From: Semisulcospira habei
Lineage: Eukaryota; Mollusca; Gastropoda; Semisulcospiridae
Reading direction: 5' to 3'
DNA length: 64,000 nt
Assembly: GCA_036245525.1 (NCBI GenBank)
Contig: BTPG01000001.1
Coordinates: forward strand, 217,320,621 to 217,384,620
Both the position numbers and the translations under genes were made by a program. Below the pieces are notes generated by a model. That model was not told where the DNA came from and searched no databases. It worked only from the letters and a program-made list of their open reading frames with translations. Shown in pieces: positions 41,591 through 53,044 of this stretch. Numbering within the stretch: the stretch's first letter is position 1; the number at the start of each line of letters is the position of its first letter.

Positions 41591-42046
41591 TTTTATCAAC
41601 AAAAAAATTTAATTTCGTGAAATCGATATGGCTGCTAGTTACAATTAATGTTACCAGTGGAGCAAGCAAATTACCAAACTTGTAGAATAAAAGGCAAGCT
41701 AATTTACCAATTGCACTCGTTACAATGGGGTTACTCTCGAGGTCATTTGTGAGATTTTCAATGTCTACAGGAAGGGCATAACTCACAACTTTTGAATACA
41801 AGCAGAAAATTGATTTGCTCAAATCACGGGTCATTAGTGAAGCCATGTGCTGTTCATATTTAAAATGAAGTTTAAATAAATCAGCAGCCGTGAGGGATAG
41901 TATATCTTCGGTTGAATATTGCTTTCCGAGATATGTTTTGGAATGACCAGAAATCACTACAGATAAAGTCTTTCCCTTTTCGAATCTAAGTCTATGTTTT
42001 CTACAGCGCTGATATCATTTAATAATAGCAGTTCATCTGAGTTCAT
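41496..42046 (-). pseudogene. Conserved helical protein, copy B, frameshifted
   Basis: This is a homologue of 21911-22438. ATG 42046 opens MNSDELLLLNDISAVENIDL, but the frame is lost near 41965. The remainder, from about 41957, is open and contains SGHSKTYLGKQYSTEDI and KLACLLFYKFGNLLAP. One or two small indels in the SKRER region separate it from the intact copy A version. Confidence 0.65.
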
Positions 42047-42504
42047 TTTATAATAAAATATATTTTTTAATAATAAGTGAAATAAAAATGCACTTACCTT
42101 TGAAACGAGGAGCTGTTTCAACTTAATTAGTCTCATCAGGAAGGTCAAAAACCTTTGACAGCTCAAAGAAGATGAAAAATTTTTAGTGGTCACCTATTTT
42201 GTACCAAAGACCACATGTCAAAGCCAACCGGTGTATTGCTCTCAGATGTGGTTTGTGTGTGTCTGTGTGCTGAGCTGTGGTACATCCCTAGGAAAAACAC
42301 TCGAACATGACACTCCCGGTCTGCGTAAACGCATATCACGTAAACGCATATCACGTGAAAGTGTTTTTCCAACACACCGCACTAAGATAAAAATATTCTG
42401 CGGTGTGTAAATCTGTGGTGTGTAAAATTTGATGACAAAGCCGAGAGCAATGTAGCTGCTTAAATTTCGGTTCTTCGTAAGCAGTCGTGGAACTACTCCG
42501 TTAT

Positions 42505-42975
42505 TTAAGCATAGTTTCCACTTGCTGTTCCTGCTTTTTCTTGTTTTCTCTGTTCAATAATTGCATGCAATTTTCGAAGTGATGGGGTTTCTTTTTCTAA
42601 TTTTTCTATTTTGACATTGATTTTATTTTCAATCATTTCATTCATTTTTACATCCTTTTCTTTTATTCTTATGTTTTGCTGTTGTTGAAAAATATCTTTT
42701 TTAATTTTTGCTACCTTTTCCTCAAGTTTGCCATATTCTTTTATCATGGCTGGCACTGACTGAAAGTTGTTTTCTTCCTGAAAAGCAATTATTGCATCAG
42801 CAATATGTTTCATCTCTTCTTCAGTATTATTTAAGTTTGTGTAACACTCCTGTAAATTATCATTAAGTTTCTCCAATACTTCTTTAAAACAAGCCACTTT
42901 TTCATGACGAGCACACGACTGCTTACGAAGAAGACAGACATGTGCAATCGCACCTCTTCCAGAATATTGTGTCAT
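42505..42975 (-). CDS. Coiled-coil protein with its own TATA box, copy B right end
   Basis: This 156-residue protein appears intact. The first 30 residues (MTQYSGRGAIAHVCLLRKQS) are basic with Cys. The rest is a long charged coiled coil (KEVLEKLNDNLQECYTNLNN, EYGKLEEKVAKIKKDIFQQ, KINVKIEKLEKETPSLRKL). It has no homologue in the visible part of copy A, where the same position is non-coding. A TATAAAA sits 30 bases before the ATG. Codon use and AT content resemble the element genes. It may be an element gene lost from A, or an unrelated gene beside B. Confidence 0.55.
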   Translation of the reverse strand: MTQYSGRGAIAHVCLLRKQSCARHEKVACFKEVLEKLNDNLQECYTNLNNTEEEMKHIADAIIAFQEENNFQSVPAMIKEYGKLEEKVAKIKKDIFQQQQNIRIKEKDVKMNEMIENKINVKIEKLEKETPSLRKLHAIIEQRKQEKAGTASGNYA

Positions 42976-43004
42976 GATTGACTGTACCTAGCTCTGGGGT
43001 TTGG

Positions 43005-43011
43005 TTTTATA
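43005..43011 (-). promoter_or_regulatory. TATA box upstream of the coiled-coil gene
   Basis: TATAAAA on the minus strand lies 30 bases before ATG 42975. The spacing would put the transcription start at or very near the start codon, which is unusually close. Confidence 0.5.
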
Positions 43012-43856
43012 CTATCTTAACACGCATTAGTTCCAAGGCACGCCACAAGTCCTGTTCCTGTTCAAACTGGTTTGTTCATGTCTGATTTCGAGTGCAGAAT
43101 AAAATCAGCAGACAAAACCAGGCAGTCTAACAAGCAGAGATATAAAACACCACTCTTACCACTTTTGACTCTCACTGTGTGTATGCATGGAGTGCTGTGC
43201 CAACATCAAGTTAAAGCTTTTGTGTATGACCCAGCAGTTTTCTCAGGTACAAACTGGGTCAGCAGTTTCTCAAGTGTGGTATCTAATAACAGTCAGGCCC
43301 AGCACCTCGAGTGCTGTATAAACAGTCATTGCAGTTTCTCTCGAGTGCAGTGTAAACACAGCCAGTAGTTTCTCAAGTGCATTGAATAATAACAGTCAAC
43401 ATTAAACACCCCCTCAGCATAAAATACAAGAAAGATCTTAACTTAAAGCTTTCTCTGTTTTCCAACAGGTTGCAAACTCATTTTAACTCTGTGTCTGTAA
43501 AGACTTCATGGTGTTTATACATAGAGTGAGTCAGGTTCGTCAGTGTTTGTAATGTTGACATAAGCACAGGCCTCTCTTTGTGAAAAAGGGGTGGGGTTGT
43601 CTGTGATTTTACATTAAATGGAAAGGCAAGAAGGTTTCATGAATACTGAGTCAGGCGTGATACATATCGTGACTGGTAGAGTACATATGAGATTTCGGTT
43701 TTATAGAGCACTAGTCCCGACATGAAAATGTGAATAATTGCAGCGCATTTATGGTATATCTCAATAGAGGTGGATGTCTTTCAGACAAGCGTAGACATGA
43801 GGTGTTTGTGTATGTGATAGCTCCAGGGTTACCAGCATGGGGGGGGGGGGGGGGGA
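43012..43856. other. Non-coding right flank of copy B
   Basis: No gene is seen. TATAAAACACC occurs at 43141 on the plus strand. There is faint similarity to copy A non-coding right end. A G-run of 17 bases lies at 43839-43855. Confidence 0.45.
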
Positions 43857-44028
43857 ACACAATGACTGAGTTAACCCCTTAAGTATTATTTTTGATTTTT
43901 CATAAAAATGTGTCTGTTTAAATAATAATGATTGAGGGGTAACTTCCAATGGTATTTACTCTGTGCGGGGGATATGGACAATGGATGGTAAAAAAGATAT
44001 AATTAAGGGGTTAACTCAGTCATTGTGT
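43857..44028. mobile_element. 172-bp palindromic MITE with perfect 26-bp inverted ends
   Basis: The left end ACACAATGACTGAGTTAACC (43857 on) is repeated exactly inverted at 44003-44028. Each arm holds TTAA followed by CCCCTTAA, so the core could be a piggyBac-type MITE (TTAA target) whose flanks are also symmetrical. No coding capacity. Confidence 0.7.
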
Positions 44029-44234
44029 TAATGATGCTTTAGTCCACTCAGTATTACTATCTCTAGCCAGAGGGGTCGGACTAACACAGGCATCAATGAT
44101 AGCAATACCTTGCGAGACCTTACATTGAAGGAAAAACCACTGAATGATGACACACACCACTTTTGCAAACAAAGTCGTGATGCAACAAACAAAATTACAT
44201 CAGATGGGTTATGAGAGCCGGGTGTACCCGGTCA

Positions 44235-44406
<172 letters not shown>

Positions 44407-44879
44407 TTAAACAGTGGGACGGATGGGTCAGGTTTGGCGTTTGTTTGCATCATTAAAAGCCTGGACAGCATTTGGGTAAAAACTGTTTTTAAAACGACTC
44501 GTGCGTGTTCCGATCGCTCTATAACGCACCCTGATGGTAACAACCGAATTAACTCTTACTAACGCATACTATCTTTAACTCAGTAGCTATTAATAATACA
44601 TATAAAAACATACCTGAATTCTGGGTTTCAGAGTCTTGGAATACGGCTAGTGTATCTGACATACATCCGTCCACAATGACAGCCTAGCCCGTACTGACTT
44701 CCCTACAGATCTGTTCGCCTGAACTCTCGCTAAAACCCACGTGCAAAACGTTTCCCTATGATTGCACGTGGTCTCGTGCCTACACGGAATATCCGTCACA
44801 AGACAAACCACTGACAAAACCCTACCATACAAAAACCTCTGTGTGAACCCTATGCGTGAGCATAGAGTTTCATCACACA

Positions 44880-46020
44880 GGGGTAGACAGATGTGTGAAA
44901 AATGCTTACATTTCGAGAACACATGGATTTTGCTGGCGCAGAAGCCAGGCCTTATTTTCACAAAGTTTACACATATGTAAATAGGTCATACACGTGAGCC
45001 ATAATGGCTTTGCCTTTTTTACGGGGACTGCTTCCTTAACACCAACCCTACCCCCAAATGCAAACTATAGGGCCCAAAGAAGGAAAATGCGACCATATAT
45101 TCAATACGGTATTTATTTTTGACAAATACCTATGGTTTGTCTTCGTACGTGATTGGCTTCCGAAGAAATGTGGTCTCCAATCCCCTGCAAGATGGGGAGG
45201 TGGGGGTCACATCCTACCTGACGGCCTACCATGTTTACAGAGGAAACAAGAAGGTTGGAAATCTAATGTTTCCTCGCCGTTTGAATTTGGTGAGACCTTT
45301 CTATGCATACAAATTTGGATGACCCCTCGGAAAGGTCAAGTGGCACAAGGGGTTGGCAAATGTGTGAAACATGCCTATTATTTTATATAAAACTTTTAGT
45401 TTTTACCCAAGTTTTCACAACTATTTCAATCAAATTTGGCACAAAGGCAGCTGATGATACCTTCCTATGCATACTGATGTAGCTAACTCCTCGCAAAGGT
45501 CAAGGGTCAGAAATAGGTCCTAAATACCCCTGTTTTGACAAAAATTGTTTTTACTCAAATACTATTTACAACTTCAAACCAAACTTGGCACACGGATACC
45601 GGATGGTAAGACATTTCTATGCATACTGATTTGGATGAACACTCGAAAAGGTCAAGGGTCACAAGAGGTCAGCAAATGTGTAACAAAATGACAATTTAAA
45701 ATAAAAAAATAAAGTTTAAGTTTTAGAGAAAGTGTTAGGAAAACATTTCAGTTAAACTGGCGCAAAGGTAGCTGATGACAAGTCCTTTCTATGCGTAATA
45801 ATATATCTGAGCCCTCCCAAAGGTCAAGTGTCATTGAGGGGGTGGGAGGTTGATAGATGTGTGAAAAATGCATACATTTTGAGAAAACGTGGATTTCGTT
45901 GGTACACAATATCTTATATACATGTTAAAACACTTAATCACTTGCTCATTTCAGTGAGCTGTTGGAAAGGTAAAGGTCACAAGGGTCATACATATTATGT
46001 TTATCGGTCATACACGTGAT
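44880..46020. repeat. Degenerate dispersed repeat, longest copy, in the reductase region
   Basis: Several units with AAATTTGGCACAAAGGCAGC, TATGCATACTGAT and AAAGGTCAAGGGTCA continue up to about 100 bases before the reductase exon at 46128. At 45068-45280 lies the uninterrupted version of the block that a RTE element splits at 49240. Confidence 0.75.
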
Positions 46021-46127
46021 CCATAAGGGCTTTGACTTACTTGTTTGAAGTGTTAGTACACATTTGCTAGTAGAGTAGCAATGTTTGCTAATAAACTGAG
46101 AAATAACATTTACTTTTATTTCAACAG

Positions 46128-46412
46128 GAATGGCAGCAGTTATGAACGGAGAGTGGGGCCTATGGCGACCGATGTGGATCGTGGGTTTCGAGATGGTTGA
46201 TCGCACTCTAGGAATTTTCGGCTTTGGTCGAGTGGGGTTTGGCGTTGCCCGCCGGTTGCGTCCCTTTAACGTGGGTCGGATTATCTACCATGACATGTTT
46301 CGAGCCGGCTATGCCGACCAAGTGGATGCCAAATTGGTGACCTTTGATCATTTGATACGGGAGTCGGACATCTTGTGCATCTGCTGCTCGGTGACACCGC
46401 AAACTATTCATG
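46128..46412 (+). CDS. GRHPR: Glyoxylate/hydroxypyruvate reductase-like, penultimate exon
   Basis: This host exon is bounded by TTTCAACAG (acceptor, 46119-46127) and GTGAGT (donor, 46413). It encodes the NAD-binding part of a D-isomer-specific 2-hydroxyacid dehydrogenase, with the dinucleotide motif GIFGFGRVGFGVARRL, then IIYHDMFRAGYADQVD and SDILCICCSVTPQTIHG. The upstream context GEWGLWRPMW resembles GRHPR. These enzymes reduce glyoxylate and hydroxypyruvate in the cytosol or mitochondria using NADPH or NADH. The exon ends after the first base of a codon and joins 61307 in phase. Earlier exons should lie to the left, but I did not find them between 1 and 46100. The exact paralogue is uncertain. 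Confidence 0.8.
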
Positions 46413-47169
46413 GTGAGTCACGAATGCTTTTGTACAACAGTAAACCAGAGACACAAAGAATCTTTAAAAAAAAAAAAAAAAAGTTTCATGGCTGGGACGC
46501 AGAGAGCCGCTGACGACGTAAGAACGCGGCTACGATCAGGTAATGGTAAAGTAAAGAAAACTGCGCAACATATCCGCAACATTCTTTGTGACGTTCAGAC
46601 AATATGTACTTGTTTACCACTATCTATCTCCTTCAGTGGACTGAACCAACTAGTGTGTGAAATGGGCACGTTGTGAATCGTGCAGCGCTATTAAACGTGA
46701 GCGTCTCTACCTTATAAAACTCAATTGAAAAAGGTATTGGCAAATCTGAAGGCTTTTTGAAAAAGAGTTATTTTTACATCACGTCGGACTCAACAGCGAG
46801 GCAGTTCTAGTATAGAAGGGACTTTGTGGGTTATTGTTCATCCCATCTTGTTCTTTTTTTAATTATTTTCTTTGAAAAGAAATAAAGGCTAGCTAGGACA
46901 CTATCACGTTTGCTGTTTGGGGTTTTCCTGATTTACTACAAGTTCTGAGTGTCCTCTCTGCGAACACATACTCCTTTTTCCTCAAAGCTTATATCGAAAA
47001 CCCGTAAATGTTAAATAATCAAAGTAACCGGAGTTTGCTTACACTTTGTTTCGCTCAAAATATGTGCATTTTGTCTGTTATGTCTTTCCCTTGCAGTGAT
47101 TTGTCCTTCATCCAGGCCTAAACTGACAATCAACGGGGGAAACAAATACATAAATATAATTTTTTTTAA

Positions 47170-48465
47170 AATGCCTGTAGCCCAAAAGCTAGCCCGGTCT
47201 ACCGTGCCCCCCACCCCCCCCCCCCCCCCACCCCCCTCAGTACTCTATAAGATGGGCTTCAAAGTGTACTTAGTATGTCCTGAGATGTTTAAGCCATGTT
47301 CCCCTAAAATCCTTAGGAACACACTAGAGATATAGCTGATGGCGCAAGGGTAGCCCCATTCACGCTCTTCGCAGATGCTAAAATGAGCTTGAGAAACCTT
47401 TTTCTCTAAATAAATCAAAATTCATCCAGGAGCCAAACTCAGGCAATATTATGTTAAAACACACCTTCTGCGTCCTCTGCACACAAAAAATGGAATCTCT
47501 GGCTCACAGTGATTGTATTTGTGCACCCAGTAAACGGCCATTTCCGCGAAATCGCAAAAAAAAAAAAAAAGACAAATATAATATGTCAGATGCCTTCAGA
47601 CGTTTTCTATAGCACCGGCAGTCTATTTTCACGCTTACATCATTAAAACAGGATGTCACAATTATTATAAAGTTGACTAGGTGATGTTGTGATCACTGTG
47701 AGTGCCACAGTGGTTGGTTTTGTATCCCTACCCCCAAGTTGTAAAAATACACAAAATTAATTAGAAAAAAAAAGTACTAAAGTTATTCCATTTCATTTTG
47801 ACCTCTCTTTACCTATTAAGTTTCAATAATGTGAGCATAAAGTGCAAGAAAATGAGGAAAGTCGGCATCTTTTACGATACGTTCGTGGTGAATGATAGAT
47901 TTTTCCCATTTAAAATTGGCGAATTGGGAAACGTACGTTGTCTCCGATGCCCTCAGAAATTTTGTATACAACTGAAAGGTATTTTTTTTTTAGGTTTTAA
48001 TGGTTAGGATAGAGTACCACAGTTACTCCCAAACTGATTTTATAATGCTGTTTAGGGGCCACAGTGGCTTAATCTGCTGCTCTACCCCCATTTTACCAGT
48101 ACCCAAAGGAACGCAAAATTATCATAGAAATTGCCTCAAACCTCTCTGTTTAAATATTTTTGTTGCCAGTTTTCTTAGCAAAGTATGCATATTGAGCATA
48201 GCAATTTGTGATGATTTCATTAATTTCAATGTGACCCATCAATTTAATTGTAATTCTTTTTAGTTAGGCTTAAAAGGGGGAAACGTCTGTAAACAGGGGC
48301 TGCCGCTGAAGCTTCTATCGTCTGGAGTGGGAGGCACGACGTAATGATGGCTGAAAAACTTCCTCTTCAACAGAACAGCAAGACTGAAGTAAACGGCACA
48401 TTCAGCAGTCTTGTCAAACTCGGGGAAGGTGTACCTCAGGGAGGTGATGTGTCTGATGCTGTTCT
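47170..48465 (+). repeat. Inverted repeat arm, left
   Basis: This matches the reverse complement of 53683-54960 over about 1.3 kb (for example AAGATGGGCTTCAAAGTGTA, TTTAAGCCATGTTCCCCTAA, GATTTTTCCCATTTAAAATT). The outer edge starts beside a C-run (47210-47236). The inner part includes a LINE reverse transcriptase scrap (about 48330-48465). Not coding. Confidence 0.8.
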
Positions 48466-49170
48466 TGGTCTACGTTAATGACATCAGTACAGCAGTACCA
48501 AGGTTCGTCTCGAACATCTTCCATTCGGATGGCTTTGCAGCGTAGAGAGCAGCAGAACATAAAGAAATAGCATCCTGCAGAATATGGTCAGCAGCTGGAC
48601 TGAAAGATGGCCACTCAAACTGAGGTAGATCATCTCTTTCAATCAGATGGAAGAGGTCACCTTGAAACTGGAGACCTTCCAGTACCAAAGACAGATAGGC
48701 CAACTTTACTGGCAACAAATAAATTACTGGATTCACGTGCAGGCCTCACATCGAAGACATGAAAGCTAGAGCTGCGAAAAAAAGTGATGAAAAAACTGGT
48801 GGGGACCATAATGGCACAAATTACAGCATCCTAGCGCAAGCAAACACCAGCTCGGTCAGACCAGTAGTGCGGTACCAAGATACATCGACAATACGAAACT
48901 GCCTGCAAAACCAAAAAAAAAAAAGCCAGGCTTGACAAGATGCAGAACATGGGTCATTCTCTCTCTTAGAGCCATCTGGAGCACCCCAATTTAGGAAATG
49001 GAGGACATTGGAGCCACTGGAACGCAGAAGAGCACACACGATGAGCGCAGCAGAACATAAAGAAATAGCATCCTGCAGAATCCAGGATGCTGCCAATAGA
49101 GTCAGCAGCTGGACAGAAAGATGGCCACTCAAACTGAGCTAGACCATCTCTTTCAATCAGATATGGAAGA
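48330..49170 (+). pseudogene. Highly degenerate jockey-type LINE fragments
   Basis: The sequence GGTGTACCTCAGGGAGGT encodes GVPQGG, a reverse transcriptase motif, followed in another frame by LVYVNDIS. A later part (48780-49050) reads, with stops, like the C-terminal region (QITAS, KARLDKMQNMGHS, STPI). A 130-bp segment (GCAGCAGAACATAAAGAAAT...) occurs twice, at about 48549 and 49047. All frames are broken. Confidence 0.6.
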
Positions 49171-49240
49171 GGGCCCAAAGAAGGAAAATGCGACCATATA
49201 TTCAATACGGTATTTATTTTTGACAAATACCTATGGTTTG
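49171..49240 (+). repeat. Dispersed repeat, left piece split by the RTE element
   Basis: GGGCCCAAAGAAGGAAAATG through CCTATGGTTTG is the same as 45068-45138. The right piece resumes at 52650. Confidence 0.85.
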
Positions 49241-49498
49241 GGGTGTAGAGTGTTCATGGAGAAGTAGTACCTTTGACTTTTCAGCCAGCAGCGCCTCTTG
49301 GGGCAGGCGGGAGCATTGGTCTTCACATGGCACTCAACTCTCACAGCTGGCTCCAGGTCCTTTACCTAGCCACACCCCGGTAACCGCTTCTGCTGGCGGG
49401 CGAAACGTTGTGAGGGGCTGACGCGTCTCTCAGTCAGTTGAAATACTTGGAGAGGAGACGGGCGCCGCCAAGTTCGCCTAAGCCCATTGAAAGGACTG

Positions 49499-52400
49499 AT
49501 GGACAAGCAACAGAATAAGAATAACATGCCGGATCGGTCGGGGCCCGGATCACCAACGACCGCGCACCCCATTGGAGGTCTCCAGGGTGGGGGCGACAAG
49601 TGTGTTACTGGAACCAAACCCACCATCAAGCTGCCCACGCAAGGAATAACTATCGGAACTTGGAACGTTCGCACACTCTACCAGTGCGGCAAAGTGAAGG
49701 AACTCACCCACGAGTTGAAGCGCTATCGCTGGGACATTGTAGGACTTGCAGAAGTTCGATGGACAGGCTTCGGAGAAACAACAACAGATGAAGGCCATAA
49801 AATCTGGTTCAGCGGAAAAGAAACCAAGCACGAACATGGCGTAGCTTTTATCGTAAGGAAAGAGGTGGCTGGAACTGTCATCAGCTGCACCCCCGTGTCA
49901 AGCAGACTAATCTCCATCCGCATCTCCGCCCGACCGCACAACATCACTATCATTCAAGTATACGCTCCAACAGCAGATCATGATGATGAAGAATTAGAAG
50001 AATTTTACGAACAACTGGACAACATCATCAAGAAAACACCTAAGAAAGACATTCTGACTGTCCTCGGTGACTGGAATGCAAAGATCGGCCCTGACGCCTA
50101 CCAACAATGGGCAGGAACAGCTGGCAAGTTTGGCCTTGGAGAAACAAACGACAGAGGCCTGCGACTTTTAGAGTTCGCACAGAGTCACCGTCTCACCGTT
50201 GCTAATACCCTCCATCCACACAAGAAGTCAAGAACAGTGACATGGCAATCGCCAGGAGGCCTGGTCCATAACCAGATTGACTTCATCTTGCTGCCTCGAC
50301 GATTCAAATCCAGCATTAACAAAGCACAAACGAGGTCCTTTCCTGGCGCTGATATTGGCAGCGACCACAACCTCGTCCTTACTAGCCTCAAGTTGAAGCT
50401 GGCATTGAAACGAGATATCAAGAGCCCTCGCATCAGATTCGACCTCCAGAAGCTAAAAGACCCGGAAGTAGAAGAGCTCTTCCAAGCCCAGGTGGGAGGC
50501 AGATTTGCAGCCTTGGCTACTTTGGACTGTGACGTAGACACCCTTGCTGGAAATATAAAAGAGGTGTTACTTTCTACAGCAGAAGAAGTGCTGGGGAAGC
50601 AGAGGAAGCGCAAACAGCCCTGGGTCACCGATGACATCCTCGATCTCTGTGATGAGAGGAGAGCCTGGAAGAAAATGTTAGTTAGTTATTTGGGTTTAAC
50701 GCCGAGCAGGCGACTAAGGCCATCTCACGGCGGTGGAAGAAAAAGAGAGGCCAAGACCTCACATCAGCAAACAAGTACAGACTTGTCAACAAGAAGATCA
50801 GGAAGAGGATGAAAGAAGCCAAAGAAGATTGGATTGAAGACCAGTGTTGTAGCGTGGAAGAGGGCATGGCAAACGGCAACAGCAAGAAGGCTTATGAAAC
50901 GCTAAGGACCCTCACCAAGACTCAACAGCGAACAGCCACAGTCATCGAAGACAGCAGCGGCCAACTCCTTACGGAAAACACTGCTGTACTAAACAGATGG
51001 ACTGAGTACTGCCGAGACTTGTATAACTACAAGGCTGAGCCAGACACCAGCATCCTCCAAAACAACCAGGCTGGGGCCAGGAAGGCTGAAGACCTGCCAG
51101 TGTTAGCTGAAGAGGTGGAAGCAGCCGTACGCGGCCTGAAGGGAGGAAAGTCTCCAGGTGTATACAACGTATCTGCTGAACTGTTGAAACATGGAGGAGA
51201 AGTAACAACGAAGGTCCTCACTACACTCTGTCAAAAGATCTGGGAGCAAAAGAAATGGCCAGTAGAATGGACACAGTCTCTAGTGATCCCGCTCCCCAAG
51301 AAAGGAAACCTGAAACAGTGCCAGAACTACAGAACTATCAGTCTGATAAGTCACCCTAGCAAAGTAATGCTTAGAATCATTCTCAACCGCCTCAAAACTT
51401 TCGCCGAGGAACTGCTGGCAGAAGAACAGGCTGGCTTCAGAGTTGGAAGAAGCACTGTAGAGCAGATTTTCAACTGCCGCGTCCTGATCGAGAAACATCT
51501 GCAGCATCAGCGCGAACTCTACCACAACTTCATTGATTTCAGGAAAGCATTTGATCGCGTCTGGCACGACGGACTCTGGCAAGTCATGAGATCGTTCAAC
51601 ATAGAGGAGGGACTGATCCAAATGATAGAAGCGCTTTACAAGAACGCCTGCAGCGCGGTTCTACTTAACAATCAGTCAGGCGAGTTCTTCAGGACGACGA
51701 TCGGTGTCCGTCAAGGATGCCTGCTCTCTCCTGTCCTTTTCAACATATTCCTGGAGAAGATCATGCAGGAAACCCTCCACGACCACCATACTTCAATCTC
51801 TATTGGTGGCAGATCCCTGTGCAATCTTCGATTCGCAGACGACATTGACCTCATGGCAGGCAGCAATAGTGAGCTCCAAAACCTGACAGACAAACTTTCA
51901 AGTAGCGCAGGGTCTTATGGCATGGAGATCAGTACGGATAAAAGCAAAGTGATGATCAACACCACAAGCGACAGCAGCAGCAACATTCACATGAACGGCC
52001 AGAAGCTAGAAGAGGTCAATAGCTTCAAGTACTTGGGAGCCACCCTGTCCAAAGACGGTAGTTGCATAGCAGAGATCCGTATCAGGATAGATACAGCAAC
52101 ATCCGCAATGGCCAGGCTGGACAGGATATGGCGAAGTAACTCCATCAGCTTCACCATCAAGTACAGGCTTTACAAGTCCCTCGTAGTGTCTATTCTACTC
52201 TACGGCTGTGAGACTTGGACACTGCTTGCAGACTCAGAAAAGAAAATCCAGGCCTTTGAGAACAAGTGCCTGAGGAAGTTGCTCCGCATCTCGTACCGCG
52301 AGCACAAGACCAACGAATATGTACGGAGCATCGTCACTTCCCTGGTGGGCCCACATGAACCCCTTCTGGCAACCGTGAAACGGCGCAAGCTTGCTTGGTT

Positions 52401-52632
52401 TGGCCACGTGACCCGACACAACACCTTGTCCAAGACTATCCTCCAAGGCACTCTCGAAGGAAGTCGTCGGCGAGGTCGTCAGAGAAAGAGTTGGGTCGCA
52501 AACATAAAAGAATGGACCGAACTCGAGATGCCAGACTTGCTTGCCACCGCCCAAAATAGAACTCAGTGGAGAGCACTGTCTGTTGCTGCTACCTTTCAGT
52601 CCCCCCAACGCCCAGTTCGGGCAAGGGACTGA
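49499..52632 (+). pseudogene. RTE endonuclease-reverse transcriptase, interrupted by a micro LINE insertion
   Basis: Endonuclease part (49499-50675): GTWNVRTLYQCGKVKELTHE, GLAEVRWTGFGE, GDWNAKIGPDA, NQIDFILL and GSDHNLVL. This resembles the endonuclease of BovB elements and the 'craniofacial development protein 2-like' predictions derived from it. Reverse transcriptase part (50744-52632): GGKSPGVYNVSAELLKHGG, FIDFRKAFDRVWHDGLW, GVRQGCLLSPVLFNIF, LRFADDIDLMAG and the C-terminal WFGHVTRH and RRRGRQRKSW. All catalytic motifs are present. The two parts differ in frame by two bases, which a 58-bp insert plus 10-bp duplication (68 bp) fully explains. There is no other stop, so the element was probably intact before that hit. 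Confidence 0.9.
50676..50733 (-). mobile_element. 58-bp 5'-truncated LINE tail inserted in the RTE gene
   Basis: The insert is the reverse complement of the last part of the LINE at 3932-9959 (compare 9901-9957): GTTATTTGGGTTTAACGCCG and AGGCGACTAAGGCCATCTCA, with the TAAC tail at its left. It is flanked by TGGAAGAAAA on both sides (50666-50675 and 50734-50743). It shows that this LINE family was mobile after the RTE element landed. Confidence 0.9.
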
Positions 52633-52649
52633 TGATGATGATGATGATG

Positions 52650-53044
52650 ATGGTTTGTCTTCGTACGTGATTGGCTTCCGAAGAAATGTGGTCTCCAATC
52701 CCCTGCAAGGTGGGGAGGTGGGGGTCACATCCTACCTGACGGCCTACCATGTTTACAGAGGAAACAAGAAGGTTGGAAATCTAATGTTTCCTCGCCTTTT
52801 GAATTTGGTGAGACCTTTCTATGCATACAAATTTGGATGACCCCTCGGAAAGGTCAAGTGTCACAAGGGGTTGGCAAATGTGTGAAACATGCCTATTTTT
52901 TTATATAAAACTTTTAGTTTTACCCAAGTTTTCACAAACTATTTCAATCAAATTTGGCACAAAGACAGCTGATGATACCTTCCTATGCATACTGATTTAG
53001 CTAACTCCTCGCAAAGGTCAAGGGTCAGAAATAGGTCCTAAATA
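52650..53044 (+). repeat. Dispersed repeat, right piece
   Basis: This continues the block split at 49240 (TGGTTTGTCTTCGTACGTG...). It runs through units with GGAAAGGTCAAGTGTCACAA up to about 53044, closely matching 45134-45530. Confidence 0.85.

Larger units (their letters stand above)
32013..43011 (+). mobile_element. Polinton/Maverick-like element, copy B (truncated)
   Basis: This is a second copy of the same element in the same orientation, about 11 kb. It starts within the coiled-coil gene and keeps the capsid candidate, ATPase, small protein, full PolB, integrase and five or six minus-strand genes. The left third and both inverted repeats are missing; the right limit is uncertain (faint similarity to copy A up to about 43680). 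Lesions differ from those in copy A: a nonsense codon in the coiled-coil gene, a start-region indel plus stop, a piggyBac insertion and a frameshift in PolB, and frameshifts in the integrase and the 42046-41496 gene. Confidence 0.8.
49241..52649 (+). mobile_element. BovB-like RTE LINE
   Basis: This 3.4 kb element has a 258-bp 5' UTR, one long reading region (49499-52632) and a GAT-repeat 3' tail. It is flanked by ATGGTTTG (49233-49240 and 52650-52657), and the empty site is present at 45130-45140. The tail overlaps the duplication, so its exact edge is ambiguous by a few bases. The gene is broken only by a 68-bp insertion plus duplication at 50676-50743. Confidence 0.9.

Noticed and set aside
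49550..49837. Minus-strand frames opposite the RTE endonuclease and transcriptase
   Set aside because: No motifs; the plus strand carries the real gene.
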